Below, one piece after another: positions 19,844 to 29,017 of a DNA stretch of 64,000 bases. A model generated the notes under the pieces. It did no database searches and was not told the DNA's origin. It saw only the letters and a list, made by a program, of their open reading frames with translations. Position numbers and translations under genes: made by a program. Source of the stretch: Hydrogenophaga borbori (GTDB taxonomy: Bacteria > Pseudomonadota > Gammaproteobacteria > Burkholderiales > Burkholderiaceae_C). Each line of letters starts with the position of its first letter. The stretch's first letter is position 1. The stretch is taken from assembly GCF_003417535.1 (NCBI RefSeq), contig NZ_QVLS01000005.1, positions 7,501 through 71,500 of the forward strand, read 5' to 3'.

Positions 19844-19873
19844 TTGACGTTTACGTAAACGTCAACCTAGAAT
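19844..19873 (+). promoter_or_regulatory. sigma-70-type promoter embedded in a perfect LiuR operator
   Basis: A perfect 22-bp palindrome occupies 19844-19865 (half-site TTGACGTTTAC). Its first six bases TTGACG are a near-consensus -35, and TAGAAT at 19868-19873 is a good -10, with an 18-bp spacer. The operator thus covers the -35 and spacer, as MerR-type operators do, and drives the thioesterase-liuA unit beginning at 19914. Confidence 0.85.
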
Positions 19874-19913
19874 TGGGGCTCTCCCATCCCCCGGGCCGCA
19901 CGGCCCCGCACCG

Positions 19914-20372
19914 ATGAGCACCCCCTTCCAGGCCCAGGACCCGAACTACGCAACGCGCGTGCGCGAGAGCTTCGCGCGCCAGGCCGCCATGGACACGCTG
20001 GGCGCCTCGCTGGCCGAGGTGGCGCCGGGGCGCGTGGTCATCACCTTGCCATGGGCCGCGCGCCTCACGCAGCAGCACGGCTTCCTGCACGCGGGCATGG
20101 TGTCCACGGCGCTCGACTCGGCCTGCGGCTACGCGGGGTTTTCGCTCATGCCGGCCGACGCCGCCGTGCTCACCATCGAGTTCAAGATCAACCTGCTCGC
20201 GCCCGCGCAGGGCGAGTCCTTCCGCATGGTCGGCACGGTCATCAAGCCCGGGCGCACCGTCACCGTGGCCGAAGGTCAGGCCTATGCCCTGCACGAGGGC
20301 CGGGAGAAGCTCGTGGCCACCATGGGCTGCACCCTCATGACCGTTCTGGGCCGCGACAAGGTGCGCGGCTGA
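19914..20372 (+). CDS. PaaI family hotdog thioesterase
   Basis: 152 residues with the single hotdog-fold domain of the PaaI group: [23 protein letters not shown] contains the HGG-like loop (HGFLHAG) and catalytic acidic residue, and [34 protein letters not shown] forms the following strands. Expected to hydrolyse acyl-CoA thioesters, perhaps relieving CoA sequestration during leucine breakdown. First gene after the LiuR-controlled promoter and 34 nt before liuA. Confidence 0.88.
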   Translation: MSTPFQAQDPNYATRVRESFARQAAMDTLGASLAEVAPGRVVITLPWAARLTQQHGFLHAGMVSTALDSACGYAGFSLMPADAAVLTIEFKINLLAPAQGESFRMVGTVIKPGRTVTVAEGQAYALHEGREKLVATMGCTLMTVLGRDKVRG

Positions 20373-20406
20373 CACCCACCACACCAACACCCACAGGAGA
20401 CTTTCC

Positions 20407-21588
20407 ATGACCCAACTGCCCGGCCTCGACTTCCAGCTTGGCGAGGACATCGACGCCCTGCGCGACGCCGTGCGCGACTTCGCGCAGGCCGAGATCGCGC
20501 CGCGCGCGGCCGAGATCGACCGCAGCGACCAGTTCCCCATGGACCTGTGGCGCAAGATGGGCGAGCTGGGCGTGCTGGGCATCACCGTGCCCGACACCTA
20601 CGGCGGCGCCAACATGGGCTACCTGGCGCACATGGTCGCCATGGAGGAGATCAGCCGCGCCAGCGCCTCGGTGGGCCTGTCCTATGGCGCGCACTCCAAC
20701 CTGTGCGTCAACCAGATCAAGCGCAACGGCAACGACGCGCAGCGCCAGAAGTACCTGCCCAAGCTCATCAGCGGCGAGCACGTGGGCGCGCTGGCCATGA
20801 GCGAGCCCGGCGCGGGCTCCGATGTCATCAGCATGAAGCTCAAGGCCGAGGACAAGGGCGGCTACTACCTGCTCAACGGCAGCAAGATGTGGATCACCAA
20901 CGGCCCGGACGCCGACACCCTGGTGGTCTACGCCAAGAGCGAGCCCGAGCTGGGCGCGCGCGGCGTCACGGCCTTCCTCATCGAGAAGGGCATGAAGGGC
21001 TTCTCCATCGCGCAGAAGCTCGACAAGCTGGGCATGCGCGGCAGCCACACCGGCGAGCTGGTGTTCCAGAACGTGGAGGTGCCGGCGGAGAACATCCTGG
21101 GCGGCCTCAACAACGGCGCCAAGGTGCTCATGAGCGGGCTGGACTACGAGCGCGCCGTGCTCAGCGGCGGGCCGCTGGGCATCATGCAGGCGGTGATGGA
21201 CAACGTGGTGCCCTACATCCACGACCGCAAGCAGTTTGGCCAGAGCATCGGCGAGTTCCAGCTCATCCAGGGCAAGGTGGCCGACATGTACACCGTGCTG
21301 CAGGCCGCGCGCAGCTTCGCCTACACGGTGGCCAAGAACCTGGACGTGCTGGGCAGCGAGCACGTGCGCCGCGTGCGCAAGGACTGCGCCTCCGTCATCC
21401 TGTGGACGGCCGAGAAGGCGACCTGGATGGCCGGCGAGGGCGTGCAGATCTTCGGCGGCAACGGCTACATCAACGAGTACCCGCTGGGCCGCCTGTGGCG
21501 CGACGCCAAGCTCTACGAGATCGGCGCCGGCACGAGCGAGATCCGCCGCATGCTCATCGGCCGCGAACTCTTCGCCGAAACCATGTAA
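20407..21588 (+). CDS. liuA: isovaleryl-CoA dehydrogenase
   Basis: FAD enzyme converting isovaleryl-CoA to 3-methylcrotonyl-CoA in leucine catabolism. 393 residues. The catalytic base of the IVD type is present as Glu in [15 protein letters not shown] (helix G), while the usual MCAD position reads EIGAGTSEI, again as in IVD. The FAD/substrate segments [11 protein letters not shown] and [16 protein letters not shown] and the C-terminal [20 protein letters not shown] are intact. SD (AGGAG) 10 nt upstream of ATG. Confidence 0.96.
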   Translation: MTQLPGLDFQLGEDIDALRDAVRDFAQAEIAPRAAEIDRSDQFPMDLWRKMGELGVLGITVPDTYGGANMGYLAHMVAMEEISRASASVGLSYGAHSNLCVNQIKRNGNDAQRQKYLPKLISGEHVGALAMSEPGAGSDVISMKLKAEDKGGYYLLNGSKMWITNGPDADTLVVYAKSEPELGARGVTAFLIEKGMKGFSIAQKLDKLGMRGSHTGELVFQNVEVPAENILGGLNNGAKVLMSGLDYERAVLSGGPLGIMQAVMDNVVPYIHDRKQFGQSIGEFQLIQGKVADMYTVLQAARSFAYTVAKNLDVLGSEHVRRVRKDCASVILWTAEKATWMAGEGVQIFGGNGYINEYPLGRLWRDAKLYEIGAGTSEIRRMLIGRELFAETM

Positions 21589-21623
21589 GCCGCCCGGTGG
21601 GCGGCAGGCAGCACAATCCTTCC

Positions 21624-22283
21624 ATGAGCGACGACCTTCAACACCTGCTGGATCACAACCGGCGCTGGGCGGCCCAGATCGAGGCCGAACGCCCCGGCTT
21701 CTTCACCAAGCTCTCGCAGCAGCAGAGCCCGCGCTACATGTGGATCGGCTGCTCCGACAGCCGCGTGCCCGCCAACCAGATCACCGGTCTGGACCCGGGC
21801 GAGGTCTTCGTGCACCGCAACGTGGCCAACGTGGTGGTGCCGACCGACCTGAACTGCCTGTCCACCGTCCAGTTCGCGGTGGACGTGCTCAAGGTCGAGC
21901 ACCTCATGGTGGTGGGCCACTACGGCTGCGGCGGCGTGCAGGCCGCGCTGCGCGACACCCGCGTGGGTCTGGCGGACAACTGGTTGCGCCATATCAAGGA
22001 CGTGCGCGACAAGCATGCCACGCTCTTGTCTGCGCTGCCCGAGGCGCACCGCCACGACGCGCTGTGTGAACTCAACGCCATCGAGCAGGTGCTCAACGTC
22101 GCGCAGACCACGGTGCTGCAGGACGCCTGGGAGCGCGGCCAGGCCGTGGCCCTGCACGGCTGGGTCTACGGCCTCAAGGACGGCCTGGTGCAGGACCTGC
22201 ACATGACCGTGCGCGGCAATGCCGACCTGGAGGCCGTGCACCGCCAGGCCGTGGCCGGCGTCAAGGACCGCCGGCGCGGCTGA
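21624..22283 (+). CDS. can: beta-class carbonic anhydrase
   Basis: 219 residues. Zinc ligands of beta carbonic anhydrases are visible: Cys and Asp in WIGCSDSRVP, then His and Cys in VVGHYGCGGVQAA. Interconverts CO2 and bicarbonate in the cytoplasm. It lies 35 nt after liuA and in the same direction as the thiolase gene. A functional link is plausible, since the leucine pathway's biotin carboxylase (liuD here) consumes bicarbonate, but this is inference. Confidence 0.95.
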   Translation: MSDDLQHLLDHNRRWAAQIEAERPGFFTKLSQQQSPRYMWIGCSDSRVPANQITGLDPGEVFVHRNVANVVVPTDLNCLSTVQFAVDVLKVEHLMVVGHYGCGGVQAALRDTRVGLADNWLRHIKDVRDKHATLLSALPEAHRHDALCELNAIEQVLNVAQTTVLQDAWERGQAVALHGWVYGLKDGLVQDLHMTVRGNADLEAVHRQAVAGVKDRRRG

Positions 22284-22355
22284 GTTCCGCCGGCCTTGCC
22301 GCCGCCCGCGCGCCGCCACCGTTTTCGACCGATCTTTCGAACCAAGGAGTACACC

Positions 22356-23537
22356 ATGTCCGATCCCATCGTCATCCTCGGCGCTGCGCGCACGCCCATG
22401 GGCGCCTTCCAGGGCGACTTCTCGCCGCTGGCCGCGCACGACCTCGGTGGCGTCGCCATCAAGGCCGCCATCGAACGCAGTGGCGTCGACCCCAAGGGCG
22501 TCGACGAGGTGCTGTTCGGCAACTGCCTGATGGCCGGCCAGGGCCAGGCGCCCGCGCGCCAGGCCGCGCTCAAGGGCGGGCTGCCGCTGTCCACCGGCGC
22601 GGTCACGCTGTCCAAGATGTGCGGCTCGGGCATGAAGGCCACCATGCTGGCGCACGACATGCTGATGGCCGGCAGCGCGCAGCTCATGGTGTCCGGCGGC
22701 ATGGAGAGCATGACCAACGCGCCCTACCTCATGCTCAAGGGCCGCGGCGGCTACCGCATGGGCCACGACCGCATCTTCGACCACATGATGCTCGACGGCC
22801 TGGAAGACGCCTACGAACCCGGCCGCAGCATGGGCACCTTCGGCGAGGACTGCGCCGCCAAGTACGCCTTCACGCGCGAGCAGCAGGACGCCTTCGCCAC
22901 CGCCTCGGTGTCGCGCGCCAAGGCCGCCACCGAGAGCGGCGCCTTTGCCAAGGAGATCGCCGCCGTCACCGTGAAGGACCGCAGCGGCGAGCGCGTGGTC
23001 TCCATCGACGAAGGCCCGGGCAAGATCAAGCTCGACAAGATCCCCGCGCTCAAGCCGGCGTTCAAGAAGGACGGCACCATCACCGCCGCCTCCAGCTCCT
23101 CCATCAACGACGGCGCCGCCGCGCTGGTTCTGGCCAAGGCCTCCACCGCGCAGCGCCTGGGCGCCAAGCCCATCGCCCGCATCGTCGGTCACGCCACGCA
23201 CGCGCAGGAGCCCAACTGGTTCACCACCGCGCCCGTCTACGCCACGCAGAAGCTGCTGGCCGCCACCGGCTGGAAGGTGGGTGATGTGGACCTGTGGGAA
23301 GTGAACGAAGCCTTCGCCGTGGTGCCCATGGCCCTGATGGCCGAGCTCAAGGTCTCGCACGACAAGCTCAACGTCAACGGCGGCGCCTGCGCCTTGGGCC
23401 ACCCCATCGGCGCCAGCGGCGCGCGCATCCTGGTCACCCTGATCCACGCGCTGCAGGCGCGCGGCGGTAAGCGCGGCGTGGCCACGCTGTGCATCGGCGG
23501 CGGCGAAGCCACGGCGATGGCGATCGAGCTGATCTGA
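22356..23537 (+). CDS. acetyl-CoA C-acetyltransferase (thiolase II)
   Basis: 393 residues. Thiolase active-site motifs: nucleophile Cys in LSKMCGSGMKA, VNEAFAVVPMA (NEAFA box), GGACALGHPIGASG (catalytic His) and CIGGGEATAMAIE (second Cys). Condenses or cleaves acetoacetyl-CoA, fitting the end of leucine degradation (acetoacetate from HMG-CoA). SD AAGGAG 8 nt upstream of the ATG. Next gene begins 10 nt after the stop. Confidence 0.95.
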   Translation: MSDPIVILGAARTPMGAFQGDFSPLAAHDLGGVAIKAAIERSGVDPKGVDEVLFGNCLMAGQGQAPARQAALKGGLPLSTGAVTLSKMCGSGMKATMLAHDMLMAGSAQLMVSGGMESMTNAPYLMLKGRGGYRMGHDRIFDHMMLDGLEDAYEPGRSMGTFGEDCAAKYAFTREQQDAFATASVSRAKAATESGAFAKEIAAVTVKDRSGERVVSIDEGPGKIKLDKIPALKPAFKKDGTITAASSSSINDGAAALVLAKASTAQRLGAKPIARIVGHATHAQEPNWFTTAPVYATQKLLAATGWKVGDVDLWEVNEAFAVVPMALMAELKVSHDKLNVNGGACALGHPIGASGARILVTLIHALQARGGKRGVATLCIGGGEATAMAIELI

Positions 23538-23547
23538 TCGTCCGCGC

Positions 23548-24216
23548 ATGGCCACGGTCCTGGTCATCGGCGCCTCGCGCGGCATCGGCCTCGAATTCGT
23601 GGGCCAGTACCGCGAGGCCGGTGACCGCGTGATCGCCACCGCGCGCGACGACGCCGGGCTGGCGCGCCTGCGCGAACTCGGCGCCGAGGCCCTGCGCGTG
23701 GACGTGGCCGATCCCGCCAGCGTGAGCGGCCTGGCCTGGGCGCTCGAGGGCGAGAAGATCGATGTGGCCCTGTACGTGGCCGGCGTGTTCCCGCAGGGCA
23801 GCGCGCTGACGCCGCCCACCCGCGAGGCCTTCGACCACGCCATGCACGTCAACCTGCTGGGCGCCATGCAGGTGATCCCGCAGGTGGCCCCGCTGGTGGA
23901 GGCCGCGCGCGGGCGCTTCGCTGTCCTGTCCAGCGCCATGGCGCAGATCGCGGGCGTATCCGATAGCCGCGGCTGGGTCTACCGCGCGAGCAAGGCCGCG
24001 CTGAACATGGCGGTGGCCGCGGCCCAGCACGACTACCCGGAGGCCATCCTCGTCGCCATCTCGCCCGGCTGGGTGCAGACCGACATGGGCGGGGCCTCGG
24101 CCCCGCTCTCGCCCGAGCGCAGCGTGGCGGACATGCGCCGCACCCTCGCGCGCCTCACGCCGCGCGAGGGCGGCCGCTTCATCGACCACGACGGCCGGCC
24201 ATTCGACGGCTGGTGA
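23548..24216 (+). CDS. SDR family oxidoreductase
   Basis: 222 residues. Rossmann motif VIGASRGIGLEF (TGxxxGxG type with Ala-Ser), DVADP, the LYVAGVF variant of the NNAG motif, Ser in VLSSAMAQIAG and the catalytic Tyr-x-x-x-Lys as YRASK. NAD(P)-binding short-chain dehydrogenase of unknown substrate. Tightly packed between the thiolase gene (10 nt) and the PPOX gene, so part of the same operon. Confidence 0.9.
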   Translation: MATVLVIGASRGIGLEFVGQYREAGDRVIATARDDAGLARLRELGAEALRVDVADPASVSGLAWALEGEKIDVALYVAGVFPQGSALTPPTREAFDHAMHVNLLGAMQVIPQVAPLVEAARGRFAVLSSAMAQIAGVSDSRGWVYRASKAALNMAVAAAQHDYPEAILVAISPGWVQTDMGGASAPLSPERSVADMRRTLARLTPREGGRFIDHDGRPFDGW

Positions 24217-24230
24217 GCCAGGGACCTTCC

Positions 24231-24863
24231 ATGATCCAGACCCTCGAGCAGTTGCGCGGCCTCTACGCCGCCCCGGGCGAGCGCGCGCGCCGCAAGCAGC
24301 TGTCGGGCATCGACGCGCACGCCCGCCGCTTCATCGCGCTGTCGCCCTTCTGCGTGCTCGCCAGCGGCGGCGCCAACGGGCGCCTGCTCGACGCCTCGCC
24401 GCGCGGCGGCGAGGCCGGCTTCGTGAAGGTGCTCGACGAGCACACCCTGCTGCTGCCCGACTCGGGCGGCAACAACCGGCTCGATACGCTGGAGAACCTG
24501 ATCGCCGACCCGCGCCTGTCGCTGATCTTCCTGGTGCCCGGCGTGGAGGAGACCCTGCGCATCAACGGCCGCGCGCGCCTGCGCGACGAGCCCGAATTCG
24601 TGGACCGTTTCGCCCAGGAGCGCCAGCGGCCCAAGCTGGTGATCGAAGTCGCGGCGCGCGAGGTCTACCTGCACTGCGCCAAGGCCTTCATGCGCTCGCG
24701 GCTGTGGGAGCCGGCGGGCTGGCCGGCGCGCGACGCGCTGCCGACCATGAACCAGATGATCAGCGACCAGATGGGACTCGCCGCGCCCAGCGAAACCCAG
24801 GAGGCCATGCGCGCGCGCTACCTCGCGCAGCTGGCCCAGGAACGAAGCCCCGAAAAGGAATGA
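24231..24863 (+). CDS. pyridoxamine 5'-phosphate oxidase family (FMN-binding split-barrel) protein
   Basis: 210 residues from ATG 24231. The fold is indicated by SPFCVLASGGANGRLLDASPRGGEAGFV, PDSGGNNRLDTLENLIADPRLSLIFLVPGVEETLRINGRARL and a C-terminal YLHCAKAFMRSRLWEP, a pattern known from MSMEG_1061-type FMN-dependent PPOX proteins. A GTG at 24213 overlapping the SDR stop is an alternative start. Next gene begins 1 nt after the stop. Substrate unknown. Confidence 0.85.
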   Translation: MIQTLEQLRGLYAAPGERARRKQLSGIDAHARRFIALSPFCVLASGGANGRLLDASPRGGEAGFVKVLDEHTLLLPDSGGNNRLDTLENLIADPRLSLIFLVPGVEETLRINGRARLRDEPEFVDRFAQERQRPKLVIEVAAREVYLHCAKAFMRSRLWEPAGWPARDALPTMNQMISDQMGLAAPSETQEAMRARYLAQLAQERSPEKE

Positions 24864-24864
24864 C

Positions 24865-25995
24865 ATGCTGCTGACCCCCGATCAGGAAGCCGTCCGCGAG
24901 GCGGTGCGCGCCTTCGCCCAGGCCGAGCTCTGGCCCCACGCCGCGACGTGGGACAAGGAGCATCACTTTCCCCAGGAGGCGCACCGTGGCCTCGCCGAAC
25001 TCGGCGCCTACGGCATCTGCGTGCCCGAATCGCTGGGCGGCGCCGGCCTGGACTATGTGAGCCTGGCCGTGGTGCTGGAGGAAATCGCCGCCGGCGACGG
25101 CGGCACCAGCACGGCCATCAGTGTCACCAACTGCCCCGTCAACGCCATCCTCATGCGCTACGGCAGCGCCCGGCAGCAGGAGCGCTGGCTGCGCCCGCTG
25201 GCCGCCGGCCAGATGCTGGGCGCGTTCTGCCTCACCGAACCGCACGTGGGATCGGACGCCTCGGCCTTGCGCACCACCGCGGTGAAGCAGGGCGGCGACT
25301 ACGTGCTCAATGGCGTCAAGCAGTTCATCACCAGCGGCAAGAACGGCCAGCTCGCCATCGTCATCGCCGTGACCGACAAGGCCGCGGGCAAGCGCGGCAT
25401 GAGCGCCTTCGTGGTGCCCACCGACACGCCGGGCTATGGGGTGGCGCGGCTGGAAGACAAGGTGGGCCAGCACAGCAGCGACACGGCGCAGATCAACTTC
25501 GAGAACTGCCGCATCCCGGCCGACAACCTCATCGGCGCGGAGGGCGAGGGCTACAAGATCGCGCTGTCGGCGCTGGAGGGCGGGCGCATCGGCATCGCGG
25601 CGCAGAGCGTCGGCATGGCGCGCAGCGCCTTCGACTGCGCGCTGGCCTACGCCAAGCAGCGCGAGAGCTTCGGCCAGCCCATCTTCAACCACCAGGCGGT
25701 GGGTTTCCGCCTCGCCGAGATGGCGACGCAGATCGACGTGGCGCGCGCCATGGTGCACCACGCGGCCGCGCTGCGCGATGCCGGGCGCCCCTGCCTGAAG
25801 GAGGCGGCCATGGCCAAGCTGTTCGCCAGCGAGATGGCCGAGCGCGTGTGCAGCGACGCCATTCAGGTGCACGGCGGTTACGGCTACGTGAGCGACTTCC
25901 CGGTCGAGCGCATCTGGCGCGACGTGCGCGTGTGCCAGATCTACGAGGGCACCTCGGACGTGCAGAAGATCCTCATCCAGCGCGCCCTGTCCTGA
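24865..25995 (+). CDS. acyl-CoA dehydrogenase
   Basis: 376 residues, FAD-dependent, short/branched-chain type. The catalytic Glu is in the classical MCAD position (QIYEGTSDVQKI), unlike liuA. FAD motifs CLTEPHVGSDA and FITSGKNGQLAIVIAVTDK and the C-terminal IQVHGGYGYVSDFPVERIWRD are intact. Distal member of the LiuR-proximal operon, abutting the PPOX gene. Acyl specificity cannot be read from sequence; 2-methylacyl- or short-chain acyl-CoA are reasonable guesses. Confidence 0.92.
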   Translation: MLLTPDQEAVREAVRAFAQAELWPHAATWDKEHHFPQEAHRGLAELGAYGICVPESLGGAGLDYVSLAVVLEEIAAGDGGTSTAISVTNCPVNAILMRYGSARQQERWLRPLAAGQMLGAFCLTEPHVGSDASALRTTAVKQGGDYVLNGVKQFITSGKNGQLAIVIAVTDKAAGKRGMSAFVVPTDTPGYGVARLEDKVGQHSSDTAQINFENCRIPADNLIGAEGEGYKIALSALEGGRIGIAAQSVGMARSAFDCALAYAKQRESFGQPIFNHQAVGFRLAEMATQIDVARAMVHHAAALRDAGRPCLKEAAMAKLFASEMAERVCSDAIQVHGGYGYVSDFPVERIWRDVRVCQIYEGTSDVQKILIQRALS

Positions 25996-26038
25996 ATCGA
26001 GGCGCCGCAGGCGGCGCGGCGGGATACCATTCCGCGCC

Positions 26039-27430
26039 ATGAACATCATCATCCTCGGGGCCGGCCGCGTGGGCGAGAGCGTGGCCGAGAGCCTGGTCTC
26101 CGAGCAGAACGACATCACTGTCATCGACATGGACCCGGCGCGCCTGCGCCTGCTCGAGGACAAGCTCGATCTGCGTGGCGTGGTGGGCAATGGCATCCAG
26201 CCCTCGGTGCTGCGCGACGCCGGCGCCAAGGACGCGGACATGGTCATCGCCTGCGCGGCGGCCGACGAGACCAATCTCGTGACCTGCAAGGTGGCGCACG
26301 ACGTGTTCAACGTGCCCACCACCATCGCGCGCCTGCGCTCGTCCGAGTTCATCGAGGGCGACGAGCTGCTTTCGCAGACCGGCTTCTCCGTCAGCCACGT
26401 GCTCTGTCCGGAAGAGTCCGTCACGCGCTACATCCGCCAGCTCATCAGCTACCCCGAGGCCCTGCAGGTGCTGGAGTTCGCCGACGGCCGCGCCAGCCTC
26501 ATCGCGGTGCGCGCCAACCACGGCGGCGCGCTCGTGGGCCACACCATCGGTGAGTTCCGCGAGCGCTACACCCGCTGCGAAATGCGCGTGGTCGCGCTCT
26601 ACCGGCTCGACACCGAGATGGAGGCCACGCCGTCCACCCGCATCCTCGCGGGCGACGAGGTCTTCGTGCTCGCCGACACCGACAAGATCCGCGACGTGCT
26701 CTCGGCCATCCACAACACCGACAAGCCCGTGCAGCGCGTGATGATCGCCGGCGGCGGCCGTGTCGGCCTGCGCCTGGCGCGCAGCCTGGTGGGTCAGTGC
26801 GAGGTGAAGCTGCTGGAGCGCGACAAGAAGCGCTGCGAGTACCTGGCGAGCCAGCTGCCCTCCAGCATGCTGATCCTGCAGGGCGATGGCGCCGACGAGG
26901 ACCTGCTCGAGGAGGAAAACGTGGGCGAGATGGACATGTTCCTCGCGCTCACCAGCGACGACGAAGACAACATCATGTCGGCCATGCTGGCCAAGCGCCT
27001 GGGCGCGGGGCGCGTCATGGCCCTCATCAACCGCCGTGCCTACGCCGACATGATGCAGGGCGGCACCATCGACATCGCGATCTCGCCTTCGCAGGCCGTC
27101 ATCGGCGAGCTGCTCACCCACATCCGCCGCGGCGACGTGGCGGCCGTGCACAGCCTGCGCCGCGGCGCGGCCGAGGCCTTCGAAGGCATCGCGCGCGGCG
27201 ACGCCAAGACCAGCAAGCTCGTGGGCCGCCGCATCGAAGAACTCAAGCTGCCCAGGGGCACGCGCATCGGTGGCATCGTGCGTGGCGAAGGGCGCAACTC
27301 CGAGGTCCTGATGCCGCACCACGACCTGCTCATCGAGGCCGGCGACCACATCATCCTGTTCATTCCGAACAAGCGCCTGGTGCGCGAGGTCGAGAAGCTG
27401 TTCCAGGTCAGCGCCACCTTCTTCGGCTGA
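26039..27430 (+). CDS. trkA: Trk system potassium transporter, peripheral subunit TrkA
   Basis: 463 residues with two tandem RCK modules. Each begins with a Rossmann GxGxxG: IIILGAGRVGESVAESL at the N-terminus and VMIAGGGRVGLRLARSL near residue 240. RCK-C (TrkA_C) parts follow each, the last containing LPRGTRIGGIVRGEG. Cytoplasmic NAD(H)-binding regulator of the membrane subunit encoded next (14-nt gap). The start is the ATG directly before the Rossmann strand. Confidence 0.97.
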   Translation: MNIIILGAGRVGESVAESLVSEQNDITVIDMDPARLRLLEDKLDLRGVVGNGIQPSVLRDAGAKDADMVIACAAADETNLVTCKVAHDVFNVPTTIARLRSSEFIEGDELLSQTGFSVSHVLCPEESVTRYIRQLISYPEALQVLEFADGRASLIAVRANHGGALVGHTIGEFRERYTRCEMRVVALYRLDTEMEATPSTRILAGDEVFVLADTDKIRDVLSAIHNTDKPVQRVMIAGGGRVGLRLARSLVGQCEVKLLERDKKRCEYLASQLPSSMLILQGDGADEDLLEEENVGEMDMFLALTSDDEDNIMSAMLAKRLGAGRVMALINRRAYADMMQGGTIDIAISPSQAVIGELLTHIRRGDVAAVHSLRRGAAEAFEGIARGDAKTSKLVGRRIEELKLPRGTRIGGIVRGEGRNSEVLMPHHDLLIEAGDHIILFIPNKRLVREVEKLFQVSATFFG

Positions 27431-27443
27431 CGGCCGAGCGACC

Positions 27444-28907
27444 ATGCAATCCCTCTGGCTGCCCGTCCTCAACGTCTTCTCGCGCGTGCTGCTGGCGTTC
27501 TCGCCGACCTTCCTGGTGCCCATGGCCTGGGCCTGGTTCCTCGACAAGGACCACCACGTGCTGGTCTGGGCCTTCGGCTTCGCGGCCACCGTGTGCAGCG
27601 GCTGGGCCCTGTGGATGCTCACGCGGCGGCACCGCCGCGAGCTCATGCCGCGCGACGGCTTCCTGCTGGTGAACCTGGTGTGGGTGGTGCTGCCGGCCTA
27701 CGCCGCCGCGCCGCTGTACTACAGCGTCCCAGACCTGAGCCTGAGCAAGGCCTACTTCGAGGCCATGAGCGGGCTCACCGCCACCGGCGCCACCGCGATC
27801 TCGGGGCTGGACCTGCTGCCGGTGTCCATCAACGTCTGGCGCTGCTTCCTGCAGCTCGTCGGTGGCCTGGGCATCATGCTGCTGGTGGTGGCCGTGCTGC
27901 CGCTGCTGGGGCTGGGTGGCATGCAGATCTACCGCGCCGAGACGCCCGGCCCCATGAAGGACACCAAGTTCACCCCGCGCATCGCCGAGACCGCGCGCGG
28001 CCTGTGGGGCGTGTACGCGCTGTTCTCGGTGGCCTGCATGCTGGCCTACCGCTGGGCCGGCATGGGCTGGGCCGACGCCTTCATGCACATGTGCACCACC
28101 ATGGGCCTGGGCGGCCTGTCGCCCTACGACGCCAGCTTTGGCCACTACAACTCGGCGCGCATCGAATGGGTGGCCACCGCCTTCATGACGATGGCGGGCA
28201 TCAGCTTCCTGCGCTACTTCGTGGTCATCAAGCACCGCTCGCTGCGGCCCATCACCAACGACCGCGAGATCCGCACCTACCTGGTGGTGCTGGCCGCCGC
28301 CATCGCCGTGGTGACGCTGCTGCTGCTGGTGAACGGGGTGTACACGGACTTCGGCACCGCCCTTCGCAGCGCGGCCTTCCACGTGGTCTCGGTGGCCACC
28401 ACCACGGGCTATGCGTCGGTCGACTACGCGCAGTGGCCGGTGTTCGTGCCGGTGCTGCTCATGTTCCTGGGCTGCTTCGCCTCCTGCGCGGGGTCCACGG
28501 GCGGCGGCATCAAGATGGTCCGCATGGTGCTGCTGATCAAGCAGGCGCGGCGCGAACTGGTCCGCATCATCCACCCGCGCGTGGTCAACCCGGTCACGCT
28601 GGCCGGCGGTGTGGTGCCGCCGCAGGTGATGAACGCGGTGTTCGGCTTCATGCTGATCTATGGCGCGGCCACCGTGGGCCTGACCATGATGCTGCTGCTC
28701 ACCGGCCTGGACATCGTCACCGCCTTCTCCGCCGTGGTCGCCACGGTCAACAACATCGGCCCGGGCCTGGGACTGGTGGGGCCGGCGAGCAACTACGGCG
28801 TGCTCAACGACGGCCAGATCTGGGTGCTGAGCTTCGCGATGATGCTGGGCCGGCTGGAGCTGCTGACGGTGCTGGTGCTCTTCACCGGCCACTTCTGGCG
28901 GAAGTAG
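27444..28907 (+). CDS. trkH: TrkH family potassium uptake protein
   Basis: Inner-membrane K+ channel-like subunit, 487 residues with about ten hydrophobic helices. Selectivity-filter loops are visible as SGLTATGATAISG, TMGLGGLSPYDASFG, ATTTGYASVDYA and TVNNIGPGLGLVG, each with the central Gly. The CAGSTGGGIKMVRM segment is diagnostic of TrkH/KtrB. It pairs with TrkA upstream. Downstream is a GC-rich repeat, then a convergent gene. Confidence 0.97.
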   Translation: MQSLWLPVLNVFSRVLLAFSPTFLVPMAWAWFLDKDHHVLVWAFGFAATVCSGWALWMLTRRHRRELMPRDGFLLVNLVWVVLPAYAAAPLYYSVPDLSLSKAYFEAMSGLTATGATAISGLDLLPVSINVWRCFLQLVGGLGIMLLVVAVLPLLGLGGMQIYRAETPGPMKDTKFTPRIAETARGLWGVYALFSVACMLAYRWAGMGWADAFMHMCTTMGLGGLSPYDASFGHYNSARIEWVATAFMTMAGISFLRYFVVIKHRSLRPITNDREIRTYLVVLAAAIAVVTLLLLVNGVYTDFGTALRSAAFHVVSVATTTGYASVDYAQWPVFVPVLLMFLGCFASCAGSTGGGIKMVRMVLLIKQARRELVRIIHPRVVNPVTLAGGVVPPQVMNAVFGFMLIYGAATVGLTMMLLLTGLDIVTAFSAVVATVNNIGPGLGLVGPASNYGVLNDGQIWVLSFAMMLGRLELLTVLVLFTGHFWRK

Positions 28908-28910
28908 GAA

Positions 28911-28989
28911 GCCCCCCTGCGCCGCTGCGCGGCTTCCCCCCGGAGGGGGACGGCGCCTGCGGCCTGGCGAAGCCCGTTCCGCGGCGCCC
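28911..28989. repeat. GC-rich intergenic repeat with small hairpin
   Basis: Between trkH and the convergent GST gene lies a very GC-rich run with a CCCCC-CGGA-GGGGG hairpin at 28936-28949 and palindromic GCCGCTGCGCGGC nearby. In my recollection such modules recur in intergenic gaps of Comamonadaceae genomes. A related run seems present at 32735-32809. It may act as a terminator or REP-like element. Confidence 0.5.
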
Positions 28990-29017
28990 CTGGACGAAGA
29001 CCCGTCGTGCGTGAGAC

